From Micromonospora sp. R77 (GTDB lineage: Bacteria; Actinomycetota; Actinomycetes; Mycobacteriales; Micromonosporaceae): 64,000 bases of DNA. The stretch is taken from assembly GCF_022747945.1 (NCBI RefSeq), contig NZ_JALDST010000001.1, forward strand, positions 3,162,001 through 3,226,000. Direction: 5' to 3'. Positions 49,350-58,092 of the stretch are shown here, piece after piece. The notes below the pieces were generated by a model that ran no database searches, had not been told where the DNA came from, and saw only the letters and a program-made list of their open reading frames with translations. The translations under genes were made by a program, and so were the position numbers. Each line of letters opens with the position of its first letter. The first letter of the stretch is position 1.

Positions 49350-52175
49350 GTGCCGAGCAGAGCTGGAACCACCCGTCTGGTCATCGTCGAGTCACCGGCG
49401 AAGGCCAAGACGATCTCGGGCTACCTGGGCCCGGGATACGTCGTGGAGGCCAGCTTCGGCCACGTCCGGGACCTCCCGCGCAACGCCGCCGACGTGCCGG
49501 CCAAGTACAAGGGCGAGCCGTGGGCCCGGCTCGGGGTGGACGTCGACAACGGCTTCCACGCCCTCTACGTGGTCTCCGCCGACCGCAGGCAGCAGATCAG
49601 CAAGCTGATGAAGCTGGCCAAGGAGGTCGACGAGATCCTCCTGGCGACGGACGAGGACCGCGAGGGCGAGGCCATCGCCTGGCACCTGGTGGAGACCCTC
49701 AAGCCCAAGGTGCCGGTCAAGCGGATGGTCTTCCACGAGATCACCAAGCCGGCCATCCAGGCCGCGGTGGCGAACCCGCGCGAGATCGACCGGGACCTGG
49801 TCGACGCGCAGGAGGCCCGCCGCATCCTCGACCGGCTGTACGGCTACGAGGTCTCGCCGGTGCTGTGGAAGAAGGTCATGCCGAAGCTCTCGGCGGGCCG
49901 GGTGCAGTCCGTCGCGACCCGGATCGTGGTCGAGCGGGAACGGCAGCGGATGGCCTTCCGCACCGCCGAGTACTGGGACATCCTGGCCACCCTGGCGGTG
50001 GCGAAGCCGGGCGAGGGGCCGCGCACCTTCAACGCGACGCTGGTCGCGCTGAACGGCGACCGGATCGCCACCGGCAAGGACTTCGAGCCGACCACGGGTC
50101 GGGTCCGGGCCGGCGCGGGCGTCGTGCACCTCGACGAGAGCGGGGCGCGCGGTCTCGCCGCCCGACTGGAGGGGCGGCAGTTCACCGTCACCCGGGTCGA
50201 GGAGAAGCCCTACCGCCGTCGCCCGTACGCGCCGTTCATCACCTCGACCCTCCAGCAGGAGGCGGCCCGCAAACTGCGGCTGTCCTCGCAGCAGACGATG
50301 CGTACCGCGCAGCGGCTGTACGAGAACGGCTACATCACCTATATGCGTACCGACTCGGTGAACCTGTCGGAGACCGCCATCGCGGCGGCCCGCCGGCAGA
50401 TCGCCGAGCTGTACGGCGAGCGCAGCGTGCCGCCGGAGCCCCGCCGCTACACCGGCAAGGTGAAGAACGCGCAGGAGGCGCACGAGGCGATCCGCCCCGC
50501 CGGCGACAACTTCCGCACCCCCGGCGAGGTGGCCAAGGAGCTGTCGGCCGAGGAGTTCAAGCTCTACGAGCTGATCTGGCGGCGCACCATCGCCTCGCAG
50601 ATGACCGACGCGGTCGGCTCCAGCGTCTCGGTCCGCATCCGGGCGGTCTCCACCGCGCAGGAGGAGGCCGACTTCGGCGCGACCGGCAAGACCATCACCG
50701 ACCCGGGTTTCCTGCGCGCGTACGTCGAGTCGAGCGACGACGAGAACGCCGAGGCCGAGGACGCCGAGCGCCGGCTGCCCACCCTGGTCAAGGACCAGCC
50801 GCTGACCGCCGACGAGCTGGCCGCGCAGGGGCACCACACTCAGCCGCCGTCGCGCTACACCGAGGCGTCGCTGGTGAAGGCCCTGGAGGAGCTGGGCATC
50901 GGCCGCCCGTCGACGTACGCGTCGATCATGCAGACCATCCAGGACCGCGGGTACGTGATGAAGCGCGGCCAGGCGATGATCCCGACCTTCCTGGCCTTCG
51001 CGGTGATCGGGTTGATGGAGCGGCACTACCCGCGCCTGATCGACTACGACTTCACCGCCAGCATGGAGAACGAGCTGGACGAGATCGCCGGTGGTGACCA
51101 CGCCGCCGTCGACTTCCTCACGGCGTTCTACTTCGGCAGCGCCAACGGCACCGGCGACCAGGCCATCGCGCACGCCGGTGGGCTGAAGAAGCTGGTCACC
51201 GAGAACCTCAGCGACATCGACGCGCGGAGCGTCAACTCCATCCCGCTGCACACCGACGCCGAGGGCCGCGAGGTCGTCGTCCGGGTCGGCCGGTTCGGTC
51301 CCTACCTGCAGCGGGCGCTCCCCGGCGAGCAGCCGACCCCGAAGGTCGAGGGTGAGGAGGGCACCTCCCAGGGCGACCGGGCACCGATCCCCGAGGGGCT
51401 GGCCCCCGACGAGCTGACCCCGGAGAAGGTGCACGAGCTCTTCCTCGGCGGCGGGGGCGAGCGGAAGCTCGGCGACGACCCGGCCACCGGCGAGCCGATC
51501 CTGCTCAAGTCCGGCCGGTTCGGCCCGTACGTGGCCAGTGGTGAGCGGAAGTCCTCGCTGCTGAAGTCGCAGACGCCGGACTCGCTCACCCTCGACGAGG
51601 CGCTGAAGCTGCTCACCCTGCCCCGGCTGATCGGGGTCGCCCCGGACGGCGGCGAGGTCGTCGCCAACAACGGCCGCTACGGCCCGTACGTCAAGCGCGG
51701 TGACGAGTTCCGCTCGCTGGAGTCGGAAGACAAGATGTTCACCGTCACGCTGGAGGAGGCGCTGGCGCTGCTGGCCGCCCCGAAGACCCGCCAGCGTCGG
51801 GCCGCCGCGCCGCCGCTGCGGGAGATGGGCGTCGACCCGGCGACCGAGAAGCCGCTGGTCATCAAGGACGGCCGGTTCGGGCCGTACGTCACCGACGGGG
51901 AGTTCAACGCGTCGCTGCGACGCGGGCAGACCCCGGAGGAGCTGACCGTCGAGCAGGCTTCCGAGATGCTCGCCGAGAAGCGGGCGAAGGGTCCGGCGCC
52001 GAAGAAGAAGGCGGCGGCGAAGAAGGCCGCCCCGGCCAAGAAGACGGCGGCGAAGAAGACCGCAGCCGCCAAGTCCACCGCCGCCAAGAAGACCACCACC
52101 GCCAAGGCCACGGCGGCCAAGAAGACCCCCGCCAAGAAGGCAGCCCCCCGCAAGGCGACCTCCGCGTCGGAGTGA
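49350..52175 (+). CDS. topA: DNA topoisomerase I
   Basis: 941 residues from GTG at 49350 with GGAGAGAGAC before it. The Toprim domain has RLVIVESPAKAKTISGYLG and LATDEDREGEAIAWHLVE (acidic triad DEDRE). The catalytic Tyr is Y331 in GYITYMRTDSVNLSETA. The C-terminal part has repeats of the topo-C type, each with GRFGPYV or GRYGPYV (about residues 650-870). No Cys4 zinc fingers are present; instead there is a Lys/Ala-rich tail of about 70 residues (KKKAAAKKAAPAKKTAAKK), typical of actinobacterial TopA, which binds DNA and gives processivity. Relaxes negative supercoils. A long palindrome follows. Confidence 0.97.
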   Translation: MPSRAGTTRLVIVESPAKAKTISGYLGPGYVVEASFGHVRDLPRNAADVPAKYKGEPWARLGVDVDNGFHALYVVSADRRQQISKLMKLAKEVDEILLATDEDREGEAIAWHLVETLKPKVPVKRMVFHEITKPAIQAAVANPREIDRDLVDAQEARRILDRLYGYEVSPVLWKKVMPKLSAGRVQSVATRIVVERERQRMAFRTAEYWDILATLAVAKPGEGPRTFNATLVALNGDRIATGKDFEPTTGRVRAGAGVVHLDESGARGLAARLEGRQFTVTRVEEKPYRRRPYAPFITSTLQQEAARKLRLSSQQTMRTAQRLYENGYITYMRTDSVNLSETAIAAARRQIAELYGERSVPPEPRRYTGKVKNAQEAHEAIRPAGDNFRTPGEVAKELSAEEFKLYELIWRRTIASQMTDAVGSSVSVRIRAVSTAQEEADFGATGKTITDPGFLRAYVESSDDENAEAEDAERRLPTLVKDQPLTADELAAQGHHTQPPSRYTEASLVKALEELGIGRPSTYASIMQTIQDRGYVMKRGQAMIPTFLAFAVIGLMERHYPRLIDYDFTASMENELDEIAGGDHAAVDFLTAFYFGSANGTGDQAIAHAGGLKKLVTENLSDIDARSVNSIPLHTDAEGREVVVRVGRFGPYLQRALPGEQPTPKVEGEEGTSQGDRAPIPEGLAPDELTPEKVHELFLGGGGERKLGDDPATGEPILLKSGRFGPYVASGERKSSLLKSQTPDSLTLDEALKLLTLPRLIGVAPDGGEVVANNGRYGPYVKRGDEFRSLESEDKMFTVTLEEALALLAAPKTRQRRAAAPPLREMGVDPATEKPLVIKDGRFGPYVTDGEFNASLRRGQTPEELTVEQASEMLAEKRAKGPAPKKKAAAKKAAPAKKTAAKKTAAAKSTAAKKTTTAKATAAKKTPAKKAAPRKATSASE

Positions 52176-52182
52176 CCCACGC

Positions 52183-52260
52183 GTGATCGTGCTCGATCCC
52201 GGATCCGGTGGCCTCCCGCAGGCAGCGAGGCCACCGGTTCCGGGATCGACCGTGATCGTG
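52183..52260. repeat. 22-bp palindrome flanked by 9-bp direct repeats, downstream of topA
   Basis: Arms at 52194-52215 and 52227-52248 (CGATCCCGGATCCGGTGGCC outermost to inside), with one mismatch and an 11-base loop. GTGATCGTG occurs at 52183-52191 and again at 52252-52260, like a target-site duplication. It lies between the convergent topA and oxidase genes, so it can also serve as a bidirectional terminator. GATC occurs near both rims. Confidence 0.8.
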
Positions 52261-52267
52261 CGCGGCG

Positions 52268-53572
52268 TCAGCCGAGGACGCGCCGCAGGTAGGGGTTGGT
52301 GAAGAGGCGGTCCGGGTCGAGCCGGTCGCGGACGGCGAGGAAGTCGCCGAACCTCGGGTACGCCGGAGCGAGCGACGCCGCCTCCCGGTAGTGCAGCTTC
52401 CCCCAGTGCGGCCGACCGCCGAGTTCCGTCGCCACCTGCTCGAACGCCCGGAAGTACGGCTCGTACGGCATGCCGACGTACTGGTGGATCGCCACGTACG
52501 CGGAGTCCCGGCCGTAGCCGTGCGACAGCCAGACGTCGTCGGCGGCGGTGAACCGCACCTCCACCGGGAAGAGCACCTTGAACGGCAGTCCGTCGACGAC
52601 GCGGCGCAGCGCGTCGAGCGCGGTGGGCAGCACGGCGCGCGGCAGCGCGTACTCCATCTCCACGAAGCGGACCCGGCGCGGGGTGCAGAAGACCCGGTCG
52701 GACCGGCCGGTGTAGCTGCGTTCGGTGAGCGCGCGGGCGGAGACGGCACTGATGCCGGGGGCCAGCGCGGGCACGGCGCGGCCGAGCCGGCAGGCCCCGG
52801 CGAAGACGGTGTTGGCCAGGAACTCGTCGTCCAGCCAGCCGCGCCACCGGGGCAGCGGCCGGTCGTCGGCGGGCACCCGGTCGTTGGTCTTCACCTGCAC
52901 CCGCGAGGTGTAGGGGAACCAGTAGAACTCGACGTGGTCGTGCCCGGCGACCAGTGACGGCAGGTCGCCGAGCACCGCGTCCAGCGCGGCCGGCCGTTCG
53001 TGCGCCCGGAGCACGAAGGCGTCGACGCAGCGCAGGGTGACCTCGACCAGGACACCGACCGCGCCGAGGCCGACCCGGGCGGCGGCGAAGACGTCCCGGT
53101 GCTCGTCGGCGGAGCAGCGCAGCACCTCGCCGGTGCCGGTGACCAGGGTCAACCCGACCACGAAGGTGGAGAGGCAGCCGAGTTTCGCCCCGGTGCCGTG
53201 GGTGCCGGTGGAGATCGCCCCGGCGATGGTCTGTGCGTCGATGTCGCCGAGGTTGGGTAGGGCGAGACCGTGGCGGGCGAGCAGGTCGTTGAGGGCGTGC
53301 AGGGGCGTCCCGGCGGGTACGGTGACCAACCGGCGGGCGGCGTCGACCGTGACGCCGGTGTCGAGGTTCGACAGGTCCAGCCGGTACCCGTCGGTGACCG
53401 CGGTGTCGGTGAACGAGTGGCCGCTGCCGACCGCCCGGACGGTCCGACCCGCCTCGGCGGCGGTGCGGACGGCCTCGACGACGTCATCGGTCGTACGGGG
53501 GCGCAGGATGGCGGTGGCCGTGCTGCGCTGGTTGCCGGCCCAGTTGGACCACTCGGCTGCGGTACCGGGCAT
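52268..53572 (-). CDS. FAD-linked aldonolactone oxidase (D-arabinono-1,4-lactone oxidase family)
   Basis: 434 residues from ATG at 53572 with GAGGAG upstream. The N-terminal FAD-binding (VAO/PCMH) domain has ILRPRTTDDVVEAVRTAAEAGRTVRAVGSGHSFTDTAVTDGYRLDLSNLD; VGSGHS holds the His for possible covalent FAD. The ADP-binding part has IAGAISTGTHGTGAKLG. The C-terminal ALO domain has VEFYWFPYT and WGKLHYREAASL, with the conserved HWGK. It oxidises a sugar lactone with O2, giving H2O2. Mycobacterial relatives act on L-gulono-1,4-lactone. It is divergent from a TetR gene with a palindrome between. Confidence 0.92.
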   Translation of the reverse strand: MPGTAAEWSNWAGNQRSTATAILRPRTTDDVVEAVRTAAEAGRTVRAVGSGHSFTDTAVTDGYRLDLSNLDTGVTVDAARRLVTVPAGTPLHALNDLLARHGLALPNLGDIDAQTIAGAISTGTHGTGAKLGCLSTFVVGLTLVTGTGEVLRCSADEHRDVFAAARVGLGAVGVLVEVTLRCVDAFVLRAHERPAALDAVLGDLPSLVAGHDHVEFYWFPYTSRVQVKTNDRVPADDRPLPRWRGWLDDEFLANTVFAGACRLGRAVPALAPGISAVSARALTERSYTGRSDRVFCTPRRVRFVEMEYALPRAVLPTALDALRRVVDGLPFKVLFPVEVRFTAADDVWLSHGYGRDSAYVAIHQYVGMPYEPYFRAFEQVATELGGRPHWGKLHYREAASLAPAYPRFGDFLAVRDRLDPDRLFTNPYLRRVLG

Positions 53573-53590
53573 GGACGCTCCTCGACATGA

Positions 53591-53609
53591 ATATGAACTG
53601 ACTTCATAT
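53591..53609. promoter_or_regulatory. Candidate TetR operator ATATGAA-N5-TTCATAT
   Basis: Perfect palindrome, arms at 53591-53597 and 53603-53609 with CTGAC between. It sits 19 bases before the oxidase start, between divergent oxidase and tetR genes. It is AT-rich in a GC-rich genome, which argues for function. Confidence 0.7.
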
Positions 53610-53719
53610 CAGGAACGTTGTGCCTGGTAAATACCGCATCCGGGGTCCGCTCGTTGTACCGGTAGTCACACTTCAGTGACGTGTAGATATGTTCATCCGT
53701 CGAAGGGGGGTGGCGCCGA

Positions 53720-54373
53720 GTGTCCACACCAGCCGCCACGACCGGGCCGCTGCGCCGCGTACCGGTGCAGGGTCGAAGTGTCGCGCGGGTCCAGCGGATG
53801 CTGGACGCCTGCGCCGAGCTCGTCGACGAGGTGGGGTACGAGGGCTTGACCACGACCCTGCTCGCCGAGCGTGCCGAGGTGGCGATCGGGTCGGTCTATC
53901 AGTTCTTCCCGGACAAGCGGGCGATCGTGCAGGCGCTGACCCTGCGCACCATGGAGTCCTACCTGCAGCGGCTCGACGAGCGGTTCGCCTCGGACGACAT
54001 GACCCACTGGTGGGACGGCGTCGACGCGGGGATCGACGAGTACATCACCATGCACCGCACCGTCCCGGGCTTCCGTACCCTGCACTTCGGCGACGTGGTC
54101 GACCTGCACCTGCTCGACGAGCAGCGCGACAACAACGGCGTGATCGCCGACCAGCTGGCGCGGGTGCTGATCGAGCGGTTCGGGCTGACCGACGTGCCCG
54201 ACCTGCGGTTCCACCTGGAGGTCGCGGTGGAGGCCGCCGACGCCCTGATCAAGTTGGCGTTCCGCCGTCAGCCGGAGGGCGACGGGCGGGTGCTGGTCGA
54301 GGCGAAGGCGCTGATCCGGGAATACCTGCACCGGCAGGTCGACGCCCGCGGCGGGATCACCCAGCCCAGCTGA
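53720..54373 (+). CDS. TetR family transcriptional regulator
   Basis: 217 residues from GTG at 53720. HTH at about residues 18-65: GRSVARVQRMLDACAELVDEVGYEGLTTTLLAERAEVAIGSVYQFFPDKRAIVQAL. The ligand domain carries RTVPGFRTLHFGDVVDLHLLDEQRDNNGVIADQLARVLIERFGL, seen in regulators of small-molecule oxidation genes. It is likely to repress the divergent aldonolactone oxidase through ATATGAA-N5-TTCATAT. It is followed by two imperfect direct repeats. Confidence 0.9.
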   Translation: MSTPAATTGPLRRVPVQGRSVARVQRMLDACAELVDEVGYEGLTTTLLAERAEVAIGSVYQFFPDKRAIVQALTLRTMESYLQRLDERFASDDMTHWWDGVDAGIDEYITMHRTVPGFRTLHFGDVVDLHLLDEQRDNNGVIADQLARVLIERFGLTDVPDLRFHLEVAVEAADALIKLAFRRQPEGDGRVLVEAKALIREYLHRQVDARGGITQPS

Positions 54374-54390
54374 GCGACGGCGCGGCGCAG

Positions 54391-54459
54391 GAACGCCCGG
54401 GTGCGACCGGGCGGCACGACGAGAGCGGGAACGCCCGGGGTGCGACCGGGCGGCACGAC
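54391..54459. repeat. Direct repeat of about 30 bp after the tetR gene
   Basis: Copy 1 at 54391-54420 and copy 2 at 54429-54459 differ by one extra G. Both begin GAACGCCCGGG and end GGGCGGCACGAC. A further degenerate GGTGCGAACCGGGC follows at 54478-54491. No gene in 54374-54513. Confidence 0.8.
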
Positions 54460-54513
54460 AGCGGCGGGGTGCCCGAGGTGCGAACCGGGCCCCGCCGGAC
54501 CGGGTCCGGGCTC

Positions 54514-55731
54514 CTACAGGAACGCCCGACCCTCGCCGCGGTAGGTGGGGACGGTCGCCACCACGACGTCCCCCTCCACCAGGTGCACCTCGTTGACGTG
54601 CTCGCAGAGCTCACCGGCCTTGGCGTGCCGGAACCAGACCCGGTCGCCGACCCGCAGGGCGCTCGCGGCGGGGCCGCCCAGCGGGGTCTGCACCTCACCG
54701 GCGCCCTCCGCGCCGAGCAGCTTCAGCCCCGTCGGCAGCCAGGGCAGGGGGAGCCGGCTCCCGGCGGCCGGGCCGGAGGCGATCCAGCCGCCGCCGAGCA
54801 CGGTGGCCAGCCCGGGGGCCGGCCGGCGGACCACCGCGCAGGCGAAGAAGGCCGCCGGGGTGGGGCGCCAGGCACGGTACGCGTCGAAGAGCGTCGGCCC
54901 GTACAGGCCCGATCCCGCGGTGACCTCGGTGACCGCGGGATCGGCGCTGGTCGCGGCCACGCTGCCGGTGCCGCCGCCGTTGACGAACTCCAGGTCGGCG
55001 TGCTGGCGGACGGCGGTCACCGCGGCACCCCGGCGGGCCAGCAGTTCCCGGTACGACCCGCGCTGGGCCACCCGGATCGCGCGCCCCAGCAGCGCCTGCC
55101 CGGGCGGTGCGTCACCGAGACCGGCGATCTGTGCCTCGTACGCCATCAGCCCGACCAGCCGGAAGCCCGGCCGGCCGGCGACGGTGGCGGCGAACGCGCC
55201 GGCGGCCCGGGCGCTGTGCAGCGGGGAGCGGCGCACGCCGACGTGCACCCGGCCGCGCAGGGGTCGCCAGGAGGCGTCCAGGTCGAGGCAGACCCGCAGT
55301 TCGGCGCGGCGGTCGGGGGCGCACACGGCGTCGATCAGGTCGAGGTGTTCGATGCTGTCCACCATCAGGGTGATCGTGCCGGCGAGGGTCGGGTCGGCGG
55401 CGAGTTCGGCCAGTGCCGCCCGGTCCGCCGTCGGATAGGCCACCAGCACGTCGTCCGAAACCCCCGTACGGGCCAGCCAGATCGCCTCGGGCAGGGTGAA
55501 GGCCATCACGCCCCGCCAGCCGGGCCGCCCGAGCGCCCGGGTCAGCAGGTCCCGGGCGCGGACCGACTTGCTGGCCACCCGGACGGGCTTGCCGTCGGCG
55601 CGGCGGGCCAGCGCACCGGCGTTGGCCTCGAAGGCGGCGAGGTCGACCACCGCGTACGGCGGGTCGAGGTGGGCGGTCGCACGGTCGAGGCGATCGCGAA
55701 GTTTGTCACTGTCGGTGGCCACGTGGTGCAC
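54514..55731 (-). CDS. PLP enzyme, alanine-racemase N-terminal fold (D-threonine aldolase/deaminase-like)
   Basis: 405 residues; GTG at 55731 or 55722 may be the start. YAVVDLAAFEANAGALARRADGKPVRVASKSVRARDLLTRAL holds the PLP-Lys region (SKS). LVAYPTADRAALAEL, TLMVDSIEHLDLIDAV, LRVCLDLDASWRPL and LEFVNGGGTGSVAATSADPAVTEVTAGSGLYGPTLFD form the TIM barrel with the phosphate-binding GGGTGS. The C-terminal D-Ser-dehydratase-like domain has HAKAGELCEHVNEVHLVEG, with the metal site H-x-C/E. It may cleave D-threonine or another beta-hydroxy D-amino acid. It is divergent from the MFS-tmk gene. Confidence 0.88.
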   Translation of the reverse strand: MHHVATDSDKLRDRLDRATAHLDPPYAVVDLAAFEANAGALARRADGKPVRVASKSVRARDLLTRALGRPGWRGVMAFTLPEAIWLARTGVSDDVLVAYPTADRAALAELAADPTLAGTITLMVDSIEHLDLIDAVCAPDRRAELRVCLDLDASWRPLRGRVHVGVRRSPLHSARAAGAFAATVAGRPGFRLVGLMAYEAQIAGLGDAPPGQALLGRAIRVAQRGSYRELLARRGAAVTAVRQHADLEFVNGGGTGSVAATSADPAVTEVTAGSGLYGPTLFDAYRAWRPTPAAFFACAVVRRPAPGLATVLGGGWIASGPAAGSRLPLPWLPTGLKLLGAEGAGEVQTPLGGPAASALRVGDRVWFRHAKAGELCEHVNEVHLVEGDVVVATVPTYRGEGRAFL

Positions 55732-55869
55732 GCTAACCGTCCGGGCGTCAATGCGAAATACCCTCGCGTCTGTCGGGCTGTCCCGGGTGGCTCCGGCGGC
55801 CTAGGCTCGGCGAGCAGCAATGTCGCGGACGGGGAGGCTCCCCGCCGGGACTAGAGTGTTCCACCGGGG

Positions 55870-58092
55870 ATGCCCAGCTCTGGGCCGGCACGTGGAGGTA
55901 CGGCCATCGAAAGCCAGAAGAACGGCGAGTCGCCCGGCGTGTCGTCGCCCGGCCCCCAGAGCGACCCGTCCGGGGCCGCCGCGATCCGCTCGGTGCTGCG
56001 CATCCGACCCTTCCGCCGGCTCTGGATCGTGCTCGGCGCGGCGTCGTTCGGTGACTGGCTCGGCCTGCTCGCCACCGCGCTCTTCGCCGCCGCGCAGGTG
56101 CAGGGGAGCACCGCCCAGGGCGCCGCGTTCGGTGGCGTGACCGCGATCCGGCTGCTGCCGGCGCTTGTGCTCGGCCCGGTGGCCGGCGTCTTCGCCGACC
56201 GGTTCGACAGGCGCTGGACGATGGTCATCTGCGACCTGCTGCGGTTCGTGCTCTTCGCCTCGATCCCGCTCTACGCGCTGACCGGTGCCGGCGGTGGACT
56301 GGTGGTCGGCTGGGCGCTGATCGCCACCTTCCTGATCGAGTCGGTCACCCTGCTGTGGATCCCGGCCAAGGAGGCCGCGGTCCCCAACCTGATTCCGCGC
56401 GCCCGGCTGGAGGCGGCCAACCAGCTCACCCTGATCACCACGTACGGCCTCACCCCGGTCGCCGCCGCCATCGCCCTGGCCGTGCTGGACCGCGGCGTCC
56501 GGGGGGCCGTCGGCGGCGAGCTGCCCTCCTGGGCCGAGCCGGCCCAGCTCGCCCTCTGGTTCAACGCCATCTCCCGGCTGGCCACCGCGCTCGTGGTGGC
56601 CTTCGGCATCAAGGAGATCAGCGAGGCCCAGCGCGGCGAGGGCGAGCGCGCCGAGCAGAGCATGTTCCGCCAGTTCTCCGAGGGCTGGAAGTACATCGGC
56701 CAGACCCCGCTGGTGCGCGGCCTGGTGCTGGGCATCTTCGGGGCGTTCGCCGGCGGCGGCATCGTGGTCGGCACGGCGAAGTTCTTCGCCAACTCGCTGG
56801 GCGCCGGCGACGCCGCCTTCTCGCTGCTCTTCGGCGCGATCTTCATCGGCCTGGCGCTCGGCATCGGGCTCGGCCCGATGATCGTGCGGGACATGTCCCG
56901 GCGCCGTTGGTTCGGCATGAGCATCGTGCTGGCCAGCGCCTCGGTCCTGGTCCTCGCCTTCGCCATCCACCTCTCCATGGCGATCCTCGGCGCGATCCTG
57001 GTCGGCGCGGGCGCCGGCATGGCCTTCCTCGCCGGCACCACGCTGCTCGGCGGCGAGGTCGCCGACGAGGTACGCGGCCGGGTCTTCGCCGTGGTGCAGA
57101 TCGGCACCCGGCTGGTGCTGATCCTGGCCATCGCGCTGAGCAGCCTCCTGGTCGGCGTCGGCGGCTCCCGCAAGCTAACCATCGCCGACCTCGGCATCTC
57201 CGTCTCCTCCACCCGGCTGCTGCTGCTCGTCGCCGGTGCGGCCGGCATCTTCGCCGGGATCAGCGCCTTCGGCCAGATGGACGACAAGAAGGGCGTGCCG
57301 GTCCTGGCGGACCTCTGGGGCTCGATCCGGGGCCGCCCGCTGATGCCGGCCGAGCACTTCGTCTCCAGCGGCCTCTTCGTGGTCTTCGAGGGTGGTGAGG
57401 GCGCCGGCAAGTCCACCCAGCTCGCCGCGCTCGCCGAGCGGTTGCGCGCCGAGGGCCGCGACGTGGTGGTCACCCGGGAGCCGGGGGCCACCGGGGTCGG
57501 CGAACGGATCCGGGCGCTGGTGCTCGAACCGGCCGGGGAGACCGCGCCGTCGCCGCGCGCCGAGGCGCTGCTCTACGCCGCCGACCGGGCGCACCACGTC
57601 GCCACGGTGGTCCGGCCGGCGCTGATCCGGGGCGCCGTGGTGATCAGCGACCGGTACGTCGACTCGTCGCTGGCCTACCAGGGTGCCGGTCGTACGCTGC
57701 CGGTGCAGGAGGTCTCCTGGCTCTCCTCGTGGGCCACCGGTGGGCTCAAGCCCGACCTGGTGGTGCTCCTCGACGTGGACCCGCACACCGGGCTGTCCCG
57801 GGTCGAGTCCCGCAACGCCGGCACCGACCGCCTGGAAGCCGAGTCGATCGCCTTCCACGAGCGGGTCCGGTACGCCTTCCTCGACCTGGCCGCCGCCGAC
57901 CCGAAGCGCTACCTGGTGCTGGACGCCGCCCGCCCGGCCGAGGAGATCGCCGCGGCGGTCGCCCGGCGGGTGGACGAGTTCCTGGTCGACCCGGCCGGCA
58001 TCGTGCACCCCCGCCCGGCCCAGGGCCCCGACACCTCGGTCCAGCCCGAGTTATCCGACACGGAGCTGGTGAGCCTGGAGCGCCCCACCTGA
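55870..58092 (+). CDS. tmk: Bifunctional MFS-type membrane domain fused to thymidylate kinase
   Basis: 740 residues from ATG at 55870. Residues about 38-480 form an MFS_3-like domain with about 12 helices (IRPFRRLWIVLGAASFGDWLGLLATALFAAAQVQG, VTAIRLLPALVLGPVAGVFADRFDRRWTMVICDLLRFVLFAS). From about 505 a complete dTMP kinase follows: P-loop FEGGEGAGKSTQ, TREPGATGVGERIRALVLEP, ISDRYVDSSLAYQGAGR, LDVDPHTGLSRVESRNAGTDRLE. The same fusion is known in Streptomyces. GGAGG at 55894-55898 points to ATC at 55906 rather than ATG at 55870; ATG may be leaderless (TAGAGT at 55852). A rare TTA Leu codon is at 58051-58053. The stop overlaps the holB ATG. Confidence 0.93.
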   Translation: MPSSGPARGGTAIESQKNGESPGVSSPGPQSDPSGAAAIRSVLRIRPFRRLWIVLGAASFGDWLGLLATALFAAAQVQGSTAQGAAFGGVTAIRLLPALVLGPVAGVFADRFDRRWTMVICDLLRFVLFASIPLYALTGAGGGLVVGWALIATFLIESVTLLWIPAKEAAVPNLIPRARLEAANQLTLITTYGLTPVAAAIALAVLDRGVRGAVGGELPSWAEPAQLALWFNAISRLATALVVAFGIKEISEAQRGEGERAEQSMFRQFSEGWKYIGQTPLVRGLVLGIFGAFAGGGIVVGTAKFFANSLGAGDAAFSLLFGAIFIGLALGIGLGPMIVRDMSRRRWFGMSIVLASASVLVLAFAIHLSMAILGAILVGAGAGMAFLAGTTLLGGEVADEVRGRVFAVVQIGTRLVLILAIALSSLLVGVGGSRKLTIADLGISVSSTRLLLLVAGAAGIFAGISAFGQMDDKKGVPVLADLWGSIRGRPLMPAEHFVSSGLFVVFEGGEGAGKSTQLAALAERLRAEGRDVVVTREPGATGVGERIRALVLEPAGETAPSPRAEALLYAADRAHHVATVVRPALIRGAVVISDRYVDSSLAYQGAGRTLPVQEVSWLSSWATGGLKPDLVVLLDVDPHTGLSRVESRNAGTDRLEAESIAFHERVRYAFLDLAAADPKRYLVLDAARPAEEIAAAVARRVDEFLVDPAGIVHPRPAQGPDTSVQPELSDTELVSLERPT

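Noticed and set aside
49392-52847. Minus-strand open frame of 1151 codons opposite topA
   Set aside because: Antisense shadow; TopA on the plus strand has all catalytic motifs. Repeated GLGG/RRLL stretches derive from the Lys/Ala tail codons.
53667-53683. ACACTTCAGTGACGTGT near tetR as second operator
   Set aside because: Symmetry is imperfect and unlike the ATATGAA site.
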